Of a stretch of 64,000 bases of DNA, positions 55,341 to 64,000 are shown in pieces. The notes beneath the pieces are model-generated. The model saw only the letters and a program-made list of their open reading frames with translations. It was not told where the DNA came from and searched no databases. Location of the stretch: assembly GCA_017599285.1 (NCBI GenBank), contig JAGFXX010000001.1:1178001-1242000 (forward strand). Reading direction: 5' to 3'. The stretch is from Cereibacter azotoformans (GTDB taxonomy: Bacteria > Pseudomonadota > Alphaproteobacteria > Rhodobacterales > Rhodobacteraceae). Position numbers and translations under genes: made by a program. Position 1 is the stretch's first letter, and every line of letters begins with the position of its first letter.

Positions 55341-55362
55341 GGGGGCGGGCCGTCCCGCCCCC
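55341..55362 (+). other. Intercistronic hairpin after the binding-protein gene
   Basis: Perfect 9-bp stem GGGGGCGGG / CCCGCCCCC with loop CCGT, nine bases past the glpV stop. No T-run: likely a 3' mRNA protector that keeps glpV mRNA more abundant than glpK. Confidence 0.55.
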
Positions 55363-55489
55363 TGGCCGAGGCAAGACGCGAGGCGACCCGACAGGATTCC
55401 GGCTCGCCGTCTTCCCCGAGCCCTTCCGCCTCGTCGCAAGGCGCGGCAGCATCGGGAGGATTCGGGCAAGACGAACCGGGAAGAGACGC

Positions 55490-56967
<1,478 letters not shown>

Positions 56968-56971
<4 letters not shown>

Positions 56972-58110
56972 CCCCCTTCGGCATCGCGGCGCCCGGCCGC
57001 ATCCTCTTCGGGCGGGGCGAGGCGCGGCGCGCGGCCGGCCTGATCGCGGGTTTTGGACGGCGGGTGCTGCTGGTGCATGGCCGCGACCCGGCGCGGGCGG
57101 ACTGGCTCGTTGCGGCGCTCGGGGCCGAGGGGGTCGAGGTTCTGGCGGTACCCTGCCCCTGCGAGCCGGATCTGGCGCTCCTCGAGGAGACGCTCGCGCG
57201 GGCGCGGCCCTTTGAACCGGAGGCGGTGGCGGGCCTTGGCGGCGGGGCGGCGCTCGATCTGGCCAAGGCGCTCGCGGCGCTGGTGCCCGCGCCGGACGGG
57301 CCGATGGAACATCTGGAAGTGGTCGGGCGGGGCCGGCCGCTGGTGGCCCCGCCCCTGCCCTTCGTGGCGCTGCCCACCACCTCGGGCACCGGCAGCGAGG
57401 TCACGAAGAACGCGGTGATCGGCGTGCCCGAGCACCGCCGCAAGGTCTCGCTCCGCGACGACCGGATGCTTGCGCGGATCGCGCTGGCCGATCCGGCCCT
57501 CACCGACGGCTGCCCGCGCACGGTGACACTGGCCTCGGGGCTGGATGCGGTGACGCAGGTGATCGAGCCCTTCGTCTCGGCGCGCGCGACGCCCTTCACC
57601 GACGCGATCACGCGCCCGGCCATCGCGGAAGGGATGGGCGCGCTGATGCGCCTGATGAAGGGCGAGGACGCGACGGCCCGCGACGGCATCGCCTGGGTGA
57701 GCCTCTGCGGCGGGCTGGCGCTGGCAAACGGCGGGCTCGGCGCGGTGCATGGTCTGGCGGGCGTGATCGGCGGCGTCACCGGGGCTGCGCACGGGGCGAT
57801 CTGCGGCACGCTTCTGGCGCCGGTGCTGCGGGCGAACCTGACCGCCTCGGCCCCCGGCAGCACCGCCCGCGCGCGGCTGGCCGAGGTCTGCGCGGTGCTG
57901 GGCCGGACGCTGGCCGCCCCGCCCGCCGAGGCGCCCGAGGCGCTGGCGGCCTGGGTCCGCAAGGCCGGCCTGCCGCGGCTGGCCGATCTCGGTCTGCAAG
58001 CGGGGGATCTTGCCCGCGTGGCGGACGCCTCGCTGGCCTCCTCGTCGATGAAGGGCAATCCGGTGGGCCTGTCGCCCTCGGCGCTGGTCGCGGCGATGCG
58101 GCAGGGCTGA
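56968..58110 (+). CDS. Iron-containing alcohol dehydrogenase coupled to glpK
   Basis: 380 aa, group III Fe-ADH. NAD-binding [27 protein letters not shown], and metal-binding region [12 protein letters not shown] with [16 protein letters not shown]. In [11 protein letters not shown] a Gln stands where FucO-type enzymes have a His ligand, as in part of this family. The ATG overlaps the glpK stop (ATGA), so it belongs to the glycerol operon. A glycerol, 1,3-propanediol or other short-chain alcohol substrate is inferred from context only. Confidence 0.88.
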
Positions 58111-58118
58111 AAGGCCCG

Positions 58119-59087
58119 CTAGTCCGACCGCTCGCCCAGCGTGTCCGCCATCACCGCCCCGCGCTGACCCATCGGACGGTTCGGCCCGACGGTGCTGTCC
58201 CGCGCGGTCTGATGCTCCATCTCGGAGTTGATCTCGGCCCCGATGATCAGGATCATCACCGCGATCCAGATCCAGAGCAGCAGGCCCACCAGCGCCCCGA
58301 GCGAGCCGTAGGTGGCCGAGTAGTTGGCGAAATTCTCGAGGTAGATGGTGAAGGCGATCGAGGCCACCAGCCAGACCACCGTGGCGATGCCGCTGCCCCA
58401 TGTCACCCAGCGCCATTCCGGCGCCTTGCGCGAGGGCGCCCAGCGGTAGAGGGCGGCCATCGCCCCCGCCACCACCAGCAGCAAGAGCGGCCACCGCACG
58501 AGCCAGACCAGCACGGACGCCACCGAGCCGAGATCGAAGATGGCCAGCACCGCCGGAACCACCGCGACCGCGGTGATCATCAGGATGGACAGCGTCATCG
58601 CCCCCAGCGTCAGCGCAAAGGAGAGCAGCGTGAGCTTGAGGAACGAGCGTTTCTCGCGCTCGTCGTGGGCGATGTTCATCGCCTCGATCAGCGCCTTCAT
58701 GCCGGAATTCGCACTCCAGAAGGCGATGAGGAAGGAGATGGCGAACCCCACGGTCAGGGACGCGCTCTGGCCACCGGCGAGGGTTCGCAGCTGCGCGGTC
58801 ACAAGCTCGATCCCCTCGGCCGGAAGCACACCGCGCAGCGACTCCACCTGATCGGCGATGACAGCAGGATCGGCAAAGAGACCATAGAGCGAGACGAAGG
58901 CCGCAAGCGTCGGGAAGAGCGCCAGCAGAAGGTAGAAGGTCACCCCCGCCGCCACGAGCATGACGCGGTCCTCGTCGATCGAGCGCCAGACGCGCAGGGC
59001 GATGTCCTTCCAGCCCTTGGCCGGAATGTCGCGCGGGCGCCGGGCCCCGCGGCCGCGGTCGGGATCGGAGGGCGAGGCATCGGTCAT
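58119..59087 (-). CDS. YihY/BrkB family inner-membrane protein
   Basis: 322 aa. Six predicted membrane segments with the family block VAAGVTFYLLLALFPTLAAF and FWSANSGMKALIEAMNIAHDE. Often labelled BrkB or ribonuclease BN-like, but nuclease activity is not supported in this family. Function unknown. Convergent with the Fe-ADH, eight bases apart. Confidence 0.9.
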   Translation of the reverse strand: MTDASPSDPDRGRGARRPRDIPAKGWKDIALRVWRSIDEDRVMLVAAGVTFYLLLALFPTLAAFVSLYGLFADPAVIADQVESLRGVLPAEGIELVTAQLRTLAGGQSASLTVGFAISFLIAFWSANSGMKALIEAMNIAHDEREKRSFLKLTLLSFALTLGAMTLSILMITAVAVVPAVLAIFDLGSVASVLVWLVRWPLLLLVVAGAMAALYRWAPSRKAPEWRWVTWGSGIATVVWLVASIAFTIYLENFANYSATYGSLGALVGLLLWIWIAVMILIIGAEINSEMEHQTARDSTVGPNRPMGQRGAVMADTLGERSD

Positions 59088-59192
59088 GGCAAACTCCTTC
59101 GAATGCCAAATCGCCTCACGCGGCCCGAGGTTCCCGCGCCGATACAGAAGGATCGCCCGCGCCCGGCCCGAAGAGCGCCCTGCCCCCGCCTC

Positions 59193-60332
59193 TCAGCCGA
59201 AGAGGCGGGCATGTTCCTGCAGGGCGAAGCGGTCGGTCATGCCGGCGACGTAATCGGCGACGATCCGGGCGAGCGTCGTCTCGTCCTCGGCCGCCTCGAC
59301 ATCGCGCCGCCATTCCTGCGGCAGAAGTTCGGGCTGGCGCATGAACAGCGGAAAGAGATCGTTCACCACCGCCGTCACCTTCGCGCGTTCCTTCATCACC
59401 GAGGGCGCGCGATACATCCGGTGGAACAGGAAGCTGCGGATCACCTTCAGCTCCTGATAGAGAGGTTTCGAAAAGCGGATCACGGTCGCGCCCATCTGGC
59501 GGATCTCCTCGACCGACTTCGGCTGCGCGGCCTCGAGCCGCCCCTGCGCCACGGCGATCACATCCTCGACCATGCGGCCGAAGACGCGCCGCAGCGCCTC
59601 GTGCCGCCGGCGCATCGGCTCCAGCCCCGGATAGAGCGCATCGACCTCGGCAAAGGCGGGCGCGGTGACGGGCAGCTCCATCAGGTCGTCCTCGGTGAAC
59701 AGGCCCGAGCGCAGCCCGTCGTGCAGGTCGTGGTGCGAATAGGCCACGTCGTCGGCGATCGCCGCCACCTGCGCCTCGGCCGAGGCGTAGGTGTGCAGTT
59801 CCAGATCCCACTGCGCGTTGGCCTCGGCCAGCGCATAGGGCAAGGGCCCCTCGACCGGGCCGTTGTGCTTGGCGATGCCTTCCAGCGACTCCCATGTGAG
59901 GTTCAGTCCGTCGAACTCGGCGTAATGGCGTTCCAGCCGGGTCACGATCCGCATGGCCTGAGCGTTGTGGTCGAACCCGCCGTAGGGCTCCATCAGCTTC
60001 GCCAGCGCATCCTCGCCGGTGTGGCCGAAGGGCGTGTGGCCGAGATCGTGGGCCAGCGCGATGCACTCGGCCAGATCGGTGTTCAGCCCCAGCACGCCCG
60101 AGATGGTCCGCGCGACCTGCGCCACTTCGATCGAATGGGTGAGCCGCGTGCGGTAGTAGTCGCCCTCATGTTCCACGAAGACCTGAGTCTTGTGCTTCAG
60201 CCGCCGGAAGGCCGAGGAATGGATGATCCGGTCTCGATCCCGCTGGAACGGCGAGCGGAAGGTGGACATGCTCTCGGGCTGTTGCCGGCCGCGGCTTTCG
60301 CCGGGCTGGCAGGCATAGGGCGCCAGCATCAA
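59193..60332 (-). CDS. dgt: dGTPase-like HD-domain triphosphohydrolase
   Basis: 379 aa. The HD metal site is visible as RLTHSIEVAQVAR and AHDLGHTPFGHTGE. N-terminal RSPFQRDRDRIIHSSAFRRL and RLKHKTQVF fit the Dgt type-2 family common in alphaproteobacteria. Hydrolyses dNTPs or a related nucleotide. Start MMLAPYAC at 60332 or the next Met; divergent from the ErpA-like gene. Confidence 0.93.
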   Translation of the reverse strand: MMLAPYACQPGESRGRQQPESMSTFRSPFQRDRDRIIHSSAFRRLKHKTQVFVEHEGDYYRTRLTHSIEVAQVARTISGVLGLNTDLAECIALAHDLGHTPFGHTGEDALAKLMEPYGGFDHNAQAMRIVTRLERHYAEFDGLNLTWESLEGIAKHNGPVEGPLPYALAEANAQWDLELHTYASAEAQVAAIADDVAYSHHDLHDGLRSGLFTEDDLMELPVTAPAFAEVDALYPGLEPMRRRHEALRRVFGRMVEDVIAVAQGRLEAAQPKSVEEIRQMGATVIRFSKPLYQELKVIRSFLFHRMYRAPSVMKERAKVTAVVNDLFPLFMRQPELLPQEWRRDVEAAEDETTLARIVADYVAGMTDRFALQEHARLFG

Positions 60333-60343
60333 TCTGCCTGTTC

Positions 60344-60372
60344 TTGTGACCTGTTTTGCCCCATCCTATATG
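60344..60372 (+). promoter_or_regulatory. Sigma-70-type promoter of the ErpA-like gene
   Basis: TTGTGA (60344-60349), 17-base spacer, TATATG (60367-60372), 32 bases before the ATG at 60404. It lies in the divergent gap with dgt. Confidence 0.5.
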
Positions 60373-60403
60373 GGTGGATGACCGATTTGACACGGGGTTT
60401 CTG

Positions 60404-60730
60404 ATGAACCTACCGCCGCGGGTGACCGACCGGGCCTTTGCCCGCCTTGCCGAAATCGCCGAAGCCTCGGGCGAGACGCGCGCGTTGCGCGTCGCGGTCG
60501 AGGGCGGCGGCTGTTCGGGCTTTCAGTATGAGATCAAGCTCGACGATCCGGGATCGGACGATCTGGTGATCGAGAAGGACGGCCAGAAGGTGCTGATCGA
60601 TCAGGTCTCGCTGCCGTTCCTCGCCAACGCCGAGATCGACTATGCCGACGAGCTGATCGGCTCGCGCTTCGTGATCAACAATCCCAACGCCACCAGCTCC
60701 TGCGGCTGCGGGACCTCGTTCTCGATCTGA
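60404..60730 (+). CDS. erpA: Fe-S insertion protein, ErpA/IscA type
   Basis: 108 aa A-type carrier. Cysteine motifs GGGCSGFQYEI and SSCGCGTSFS are intact. The start MNLPPRVTDRAF at 60404 matches family length; an upstream in-frame ATG covers the promoter. It is a likely housekeeping carrier, unlike the nif-linked paralogue at 2052. ErpA and IscA cannot be told apart with certainty by motif. Confidence 0.9.
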   Translation: MNLPPRVTDRAFARLAEIAEASGETRALRVAVEGGGCSGFQYEIKLDDPGSDDLVIEKDGQKVLIDQVSLPFLANAEIDYADELIGSRFVINNPNATSSCGCGTSFSI

Positions 60731-60802
60731 GGGCGAAGGCCCCTTCCCGTCCGTCCTGCCGCGCGCCGGCCCAAGGACCCGATCCGCCCCGAGGAGCGCG
60801 CC

Positions 60803-61582
60803 ATGAAGATCGCCACCTACAACATCAACGGCATCAAGGCCCGGATTGAGGCGCTTCTGGCCTGGCTCGAGGCGGCCAGCCCCGATGTCGTGCTGCTGCA
60901 GGAGATCAAGTCGGTCGATGAGACCTTTCCACGCGCGGTCGTCGAGGACCGAGGCTGGCATCTCGAGACGCACGGGCAGAAGGGCTTCAACGGGGTGGCG
61001 ATCCTCTCGCGCCTGCCGCTCGAGGATGTGGTGCGCGGCCTGCCGGGCGACGCCGAGGATGTGCAGGCCCGCTGGATCGAGGCCACCGTCGTGGGCCAGC
61101 GCGCGGTGCGGGTCTGCGGGCTCTACCTGCCGAACGGCAACCCGGCGCCGGGGCCGAAATACGACTACAAGCTGGCCTGGATGGCCCGGATGAAGCAGCG
61201 CGCGGCCGAGCTGCTCGAGACCGAGGACCCCGTGGTGCTGGCGGGCGACTACAACGTGATCCCCCAGGCCGAGGATGCGGCGCGCCCCGAGGCCTGGGTC
61301 ACCGATGCGCTCTTCCTGCCGGAAAGCCGGGCCGCCTTCCGGCGGATCCTGAACCTCGGCTACACCGAGGCCTTCCGCGCCCGCAGCTTTGGCCCGGGGC
61401 ACTATTCCTTCTGGGACTATCAGGCCGGCGCCTGGGAGAAGAACAACGGCATCCGCATCGACCATCTGCTGCTCTCGCCGCAGGCGGCCGACCTGATGAC
61501 CGATGTCCGCATCGACCGCGAGGTGCGGGCGGGCGAGAAGCCATCGGATCATGTGCCGGTCTGGGTGGAGCTGGCGGCCTGA
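60803..61582 (+). CDS. xthA: Exodeoxyribonuclease III
   Basis: 259 aa, AP endonuclease/3'-exonuclease of base-excision repair. Motifs YNINGIKARIE, LLQEIKSVDE (metal Glu), VVLAGDYNVIPQ (Asp/Asn) and SDHVPVWVEL (His) are all present. Follows the ErpA-like gene by 72 bases. Confidence 0.95.
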   Translation: MKIATYNINGIKARIEALLAWLEAASPDVVLLQEIKSVDETFPRAVVEDRGWHLETHGQKGFNGVAILSRLPLEDVVRGLPGDAEDVQARWIEATVVGQRAVRVCGLYLPNGNPAPGPKYDYKLAWMARMKQRAAELLETEDPVVLAGDYNVIPQAEDAARPEAWVTDALFLPESRAAFRRILNLGYTEAFRARSFGPGHYSFWDYQAGAWEKNNGIRIDHLLLSPQAADLMTDVRIDREVRAGEKPSDHVPVWVELAA

Positions 61583-61656
61583 CCGGCCGCCCGTGACGCC
61601 ACGTCGGACGGGGGCCGCGTTGACGCGGAAGGCCGGCGCGCCTTAGCCTTCCGCCC

Positions 61657-62118
61657 ATGGCCGAGCCGTCCTCATCCGCCCTTGATCGCGTCCGCGCCAG
61701 CTTTGCCCGGCAGGCTGCGATGGATCTCATCCGCGCCACCCTTCCGCTGGTGGAGCCGGGGCGGACCGAGATCCACCTGCCGCACTGGGACGGGATCGAG
61801 CAGCAGCACGGCTTCATCCACGGGGGCGTGGTCGGCATGATCGCGGACTCGGCCGCGGGCTATGCGGCCATGACGCTGGTGCCGGCCGATGCCTCGGTCC
61901 TGACGGTGGAATACAAGATGAACCTGATGGCGCCGGCCGATGGCCACGGGCTGATCGCGCGGGGCGAGGTGGTGCGCGCGGGCCGGACGCTGATCGTGAC
62001 GCGGGCCGAGGTGGTCGCGTTGCGCGATGGGGCCGAACAGGCCTGCGCCCTCATGCAGCAGACGATCATGGTGATGCGCCATCGGGGCGAGAAGCGGGAG
62101 TCCGGCGCCGCCGGCTGA
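61657..62118 (+). CDS. PaaI-type thioesterase (hotdog fold)
   Basis: 153 aa. Hotdog-fold core with HGFIHGGVVGMIADSAAGYAA, the PaaI/YdiI signature, and VEYKMNLMAP. Substrate acyl-CoA unknown. Convergent with the FAD monooxygenase gene. Confidence 0.9.
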   Translation: MAEPSSSALDRVRASFARQAAMDLIRATLPLVEPGRTEIHLPHWDGIEQQHGFIHGGVVGMIADSAAGYAAMTLVPADASVLTVEYKMNLMAPADGHGLIARGEVVRAGRTLIVTRAEVVALRDGAEQACALMQQTIMVMRHRGEKRESGAAG

Positions 62119-62130
62119 CCCCGCCGCCTC

Positions 62131-63303
62131 TCAGGCCGCGGTCACGTCGTAGCCATAGAGCCAGTCGAACCGGCGCAGCGTGGGGCCCGGCAGCAGCCGC
62201 GAGCCGAGGCGCAGGCCGAGATGCGCGATCTCGCGGATGGGGCTGCGCAGGTGATAGGCCCAGGCGTTGTTGTTGGCCGCCTGCACCACGCGGCAGCAGC
62301 GCGGCACGCGGCGCGCCTGATACTCGGCCAGCCCGCCCATGACGTTCGAATGGCGGGACAGGCATTCGGCCAGCACCCAGGCATCCTCGAGCGCCATGTT
62401 CGCCCCCTGCGCGAGGAAGGGCAGCGTCGGATGGGCCGCGTCGCCCAGGATGGTGGCATGACCGCGATACCAGGTGTGGGCCACCGGATGGCGGAAGAGC
62501 CCCCAGAGCCAGACGTCCGGCACCTGCTCGAGCCAGTGGCGCACGCGCCCGTTGAAGCTGGCAAAGGCCAGCCGCAGGTCCACCGGATCGTCACGGAGGT
62601 TCCAGCCCTCCTGCACCCAGCGCTTGCGTTCCTCGACCGCCACGATGTTGCGCATCGTGCCGCCGCGCATCGGATAGCTGACGAGGTGGCGCCCCTCGCC
62701 CATATGGACCTCGGCCACCACCGGCTCGCCCGGAGTGGCCGGGATCACGGTCCGCCAGGCCACCTGGTTGGTGAAGAAGGGCTGCGCCGGCCCGTTGAGT
62801 TCGGCGCGCACCAGCGAATGAAGCCCGTCCGCCCCGATCAGCAGGTTGGGCGTGTATTCGGCCCCCTGCGCCGTCACCAGCCGCGGCTTCGGACCGCCGA
62901 GATCCACCGCCTCAATCTTCTGCAGGAGCCGGATCTGCACGCCCGCATCGCGGGCCCCGGTGGCGAGAAGGTCGATCAGGTCGGCCCGGTGCATCAGGTG
63001 ATAGCCCTGCCCCGGCCGCAGCCGCGCCAGATCCAGCTTCAGCACCAGATCGCCGCCCACGCCGTTGCGCAGTTCGACCGCCTGCGCGCGCATCGACGCC
63101 GCCTCGAGCGCGTCGCCCATCCCCAGCGCGCGCAGCACGGCCGCCCCGTTGGGCGAGATCTGCAGGCCCGCCCCCACTTCGCGAATCGCCTCGGCCTGCT
63201 CCAGCACGGTGACGTCGGCCCCGCGGAGCGCGAGCGCCCGGGCCACCGCCAGACCGGCAACGCCGGCCCCGAGGACGGTGACCTCGGCATCCTTCAGGCT
63301 CAT
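62131..63303 (-). CDS. FAD-dependent monooxygenase, salicylate-hydroxylase-like
   Basis: 390 aa. FAD fold VTVLGAGVAGLAVARALALRG at the N-terminus, the DG motif LLIGADGLHSLVR and the GD motif ATILGDAAHPTLPFLAQGAN. Aromatic ring hydroxylases and ubiquinone-type hydroxylases share this plan, so the substrate is open. GGAGG precedes the start at 63303; five codons upstream another ATG is possible. Lies downstream of dksA on the same strand. Confidence 0.9.
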   Translation of the reverse strand: MSLKDAEVTVLGAGVAGLAVARALALRGADVTVLEQAEAIREVGAGLQISPNGAAVLRALGMGDALEAASMRAQAVELRNGVGGDLVLKLDLARLRPGQGYHLMHRADLIDLLATGARDAGVQIRLLQKIEAVDLGGPKPRLVTAQGAEYTPNLLIGADGLHSLVRAELNGPAQPFFTNQVAWRTVIPATPGEPVVAEVHMGEGRHLVSYPMRGGTMRNIVAVEERKRWVQEGWNLRDDPVDLRLAFASFNGRVRHWLEQVPDVWLWGLFRHPVAHTWYRGHATILGDAAHPTLPFLAQGANMALEDAWVLAECLSRHSNVMGGLAEYQARRVPRCCRVVQAANNNAWAYHLRSPIREIAHLGLRLGSRLLPGPTLRRFDWLYGYDVTAA

Positions 63304-63322
63304 CGGGATCCTCCACATGCGA

Positions 63323-63357
63323 ACGCCGGACCGCAGAATGGTCCGGCGTCAGTTTTT
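63323..63357 (+). terminator. Intrinsic-terminator-like hairpin pointing rightward
   Basis: Perfect 10-bp stem ACGCCGGACC / GGTCCGGCGT (63323-63349) with TTTTT following on the plus strand at 63353-63357. No plus-strand gene ends here; it may stop antisense transcripts, or the stem alone may act on the dksA-monooxygenase mRNA. Confidence 0.6.
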
Positions 63358-63400
63358 GCGCCCGGAGGGCCGAAGGGCAAGGCGTGAGGCGCGGATGCGC

Positions 63401-63823
63401 CTACTCGTCGCGGTGGACCCGCTCGCGCCGCTCGTGCCGCTCCTGCGCCTCGAGGGTCATGGTCGCGATCGGACGCGCGTCGAGACGCCGGAGCGAGATG
63501 GGCTCGCCCGTGACCTCGCAATAGCCGTATTCGCCGGCCTCGATCCGCCGCAGCGCGGCGTCGATCTTGGCCACCAGCTTGCGCTGCCGGTCACGGGTGC
63601 GAAGTTCGAGCGCGCGGTCGGTTTCCTCGCTCGCGCGGTCGGCGATGTCGGGGACGTTGCGGCCGGATTCCTGAAGCCCCTCGATGGTCTCGGCGCTCTG
63701 GTCCAGCAGTTCCTGTTTCCAGTTGAGAAGTTTGCGGCGAAAATACTCCAGTTGCCGCTCATTCATGAAAGGTTCGTTTTCGGCGGGGCGATAATCGTCA
63801 GGCAGAAAGATCTCTGCTTTCAT
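63401..63823 (-). CDS. dksA: RNA polymerase regulator DksA with reduced zinc finger
   Basis: 140 aa. Coiled-coil tip and globular domain of DksA (NERQLEYFRRKLLNWKQEL, NVPDIADRASEETD). The C-terminal zinc site YGYCEVTGEP...MTLEAQ keeps one Cys; the other three positions are Thr, Thr and Ala. This arrangement is known for Rhodobacter sphaeroides DksA, which works without the full zinc site. Start MKAEIFLPDDYRP at 63823; a longer in-frame start is less likely. Confidence 0.94.
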   Translation of the reverse strand: MKAEIFLPDDYRPAENEPFMNERQLEYFRRKLLNWKQELLDQSAETIEGLQESGRNVPDIADRASEETDRALELRTRDRQRKLVAKIDAALRRIEAGEYGYCEVTGEPISLRRLDARPIATMTLEAQERHERRERVHRDE

Positions 63824-63946
63824 GGCTGCTGCTCTCTCTTGCAGGCCGGCAGGCTCCGAAATGTGGTTCACAGTCATCCGGCGCTCCCTTCAATGCGGCT
63901 CATCTAGCGCAAGCGGGGGCCTTTGTCACTAGCTGCCTCGCCGCCC

Positions 63947-63974
63947 TTGCGACGGATTCAACCTGTGCTATCCT
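63947..63974 (+). promoter_or_regulatory. Possible sigma-70 promoter at the right edge
   Basis: TTGCGA (63947-63952), 16-base spacer, TATCCT (63969-63974), directed off the right end of the window, divergent from dksA. Confidence 0.4.
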
Positions 63975-64000
63975 GTCTCAGCAATTTCCCACAAGGTGAC

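Overview
The window is high-GC DNA (roughly two-thirds G+C) from a purple non-sulfur alphaproteobacterium of the Rhodobacter/Cereibacter (R. sphaeroides) lineage. The evidence is the molybdenum nitrogenase gene order, a NifA with the oxygen-sensing cysteine spacing and no NifL, a DksA with a degenerate zinc finger, a Rhodobacterales-type intergenic repeat, and the housekeeping genes. Genes are tightly packed, and many neighbours overlap as TGATG or ATGA.

Bases 1-18400 hold a molybdenum nitrogenase island read right to left. nifA stands alone, with a rhodanese gene upstream. Four transcription units follow, each with a GG-N10-GC (sigma-54, -24/-12) promoter: (i) nifB-fdxN-LRV protein-nifZ-nifT-SIR2-like; (ii) nifHDK, closed by a clear intrinsic terminator; (iii) nifE-nifN-nifX-DUF269-fdxB-nifQ; (iv) an A-type carrier (iscA)-nifU-nifS-nifV, where nifV runs off the left edge. 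Exact TGT-N10-ACA NifA sites lie upstream of nifH (one) and nifE (two, 20 bp apart). Only one-mismatch versions were found upstream of iscA and nifB. Together these units encode the nitrogenase, the FeMo-cofactor assembly line (NifB, E, N, X, Q, V), dedicated Fe-S supply (NifU, NifS, IscA) and ferredoxins.

Bases 18400-34500 are housekeeping: a SPOR lipoprotein and a D,D-carboxypeptidase, tmk, an SMR pump, ruvC-ruvA-htpX-ruvB (htpX splits the ruv genes), a DUF1127 gene with its own terminator, prmA, msrA, priA, a transaldolase, a DUF484 gene with xerC, and fabD.

Bases 34500-47200 look like a general-stress island. They contain an EcfG-type sigma factor, two small NepR-like ORFs, ligD, an MgtC-family membrane protein, a FATGUY-like single-domain response regulator, two microproteins (24 and 56 aa), a BON-domain protein, low-complexity secreted proteins, a PRC-barrel protein, a PQQ glucose dehydrogenase and two small single-pass membrane proteins. 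Exact or near matches to the EcfG promoter (GGAAC-N16/17-CGTT) precede most of these genes. One more match precedes a terminator-bounded stretch without a gene at about 42.85-42.94 kb, which is proposed here as a stress-induced small RNA.

Bases 47200-58100 are a glycerol operon: glpD, an ABC importer (glpSTPQUV type) carrying an extra secreted SH3-like gene, glpK, and an iron-type alcohol dehydrogenase overlapping glpK. The right end (58100-64000) holds a BrkB/YihY membrane protein, a dGTPase-like gene divergent from an ErpA-like carrier, xthA, a PaaI-type thioesterase, an FAD monooxygenase and dksA. No tRNA, rRNA, CRISPR array, insertion sequence or prophage was seen.
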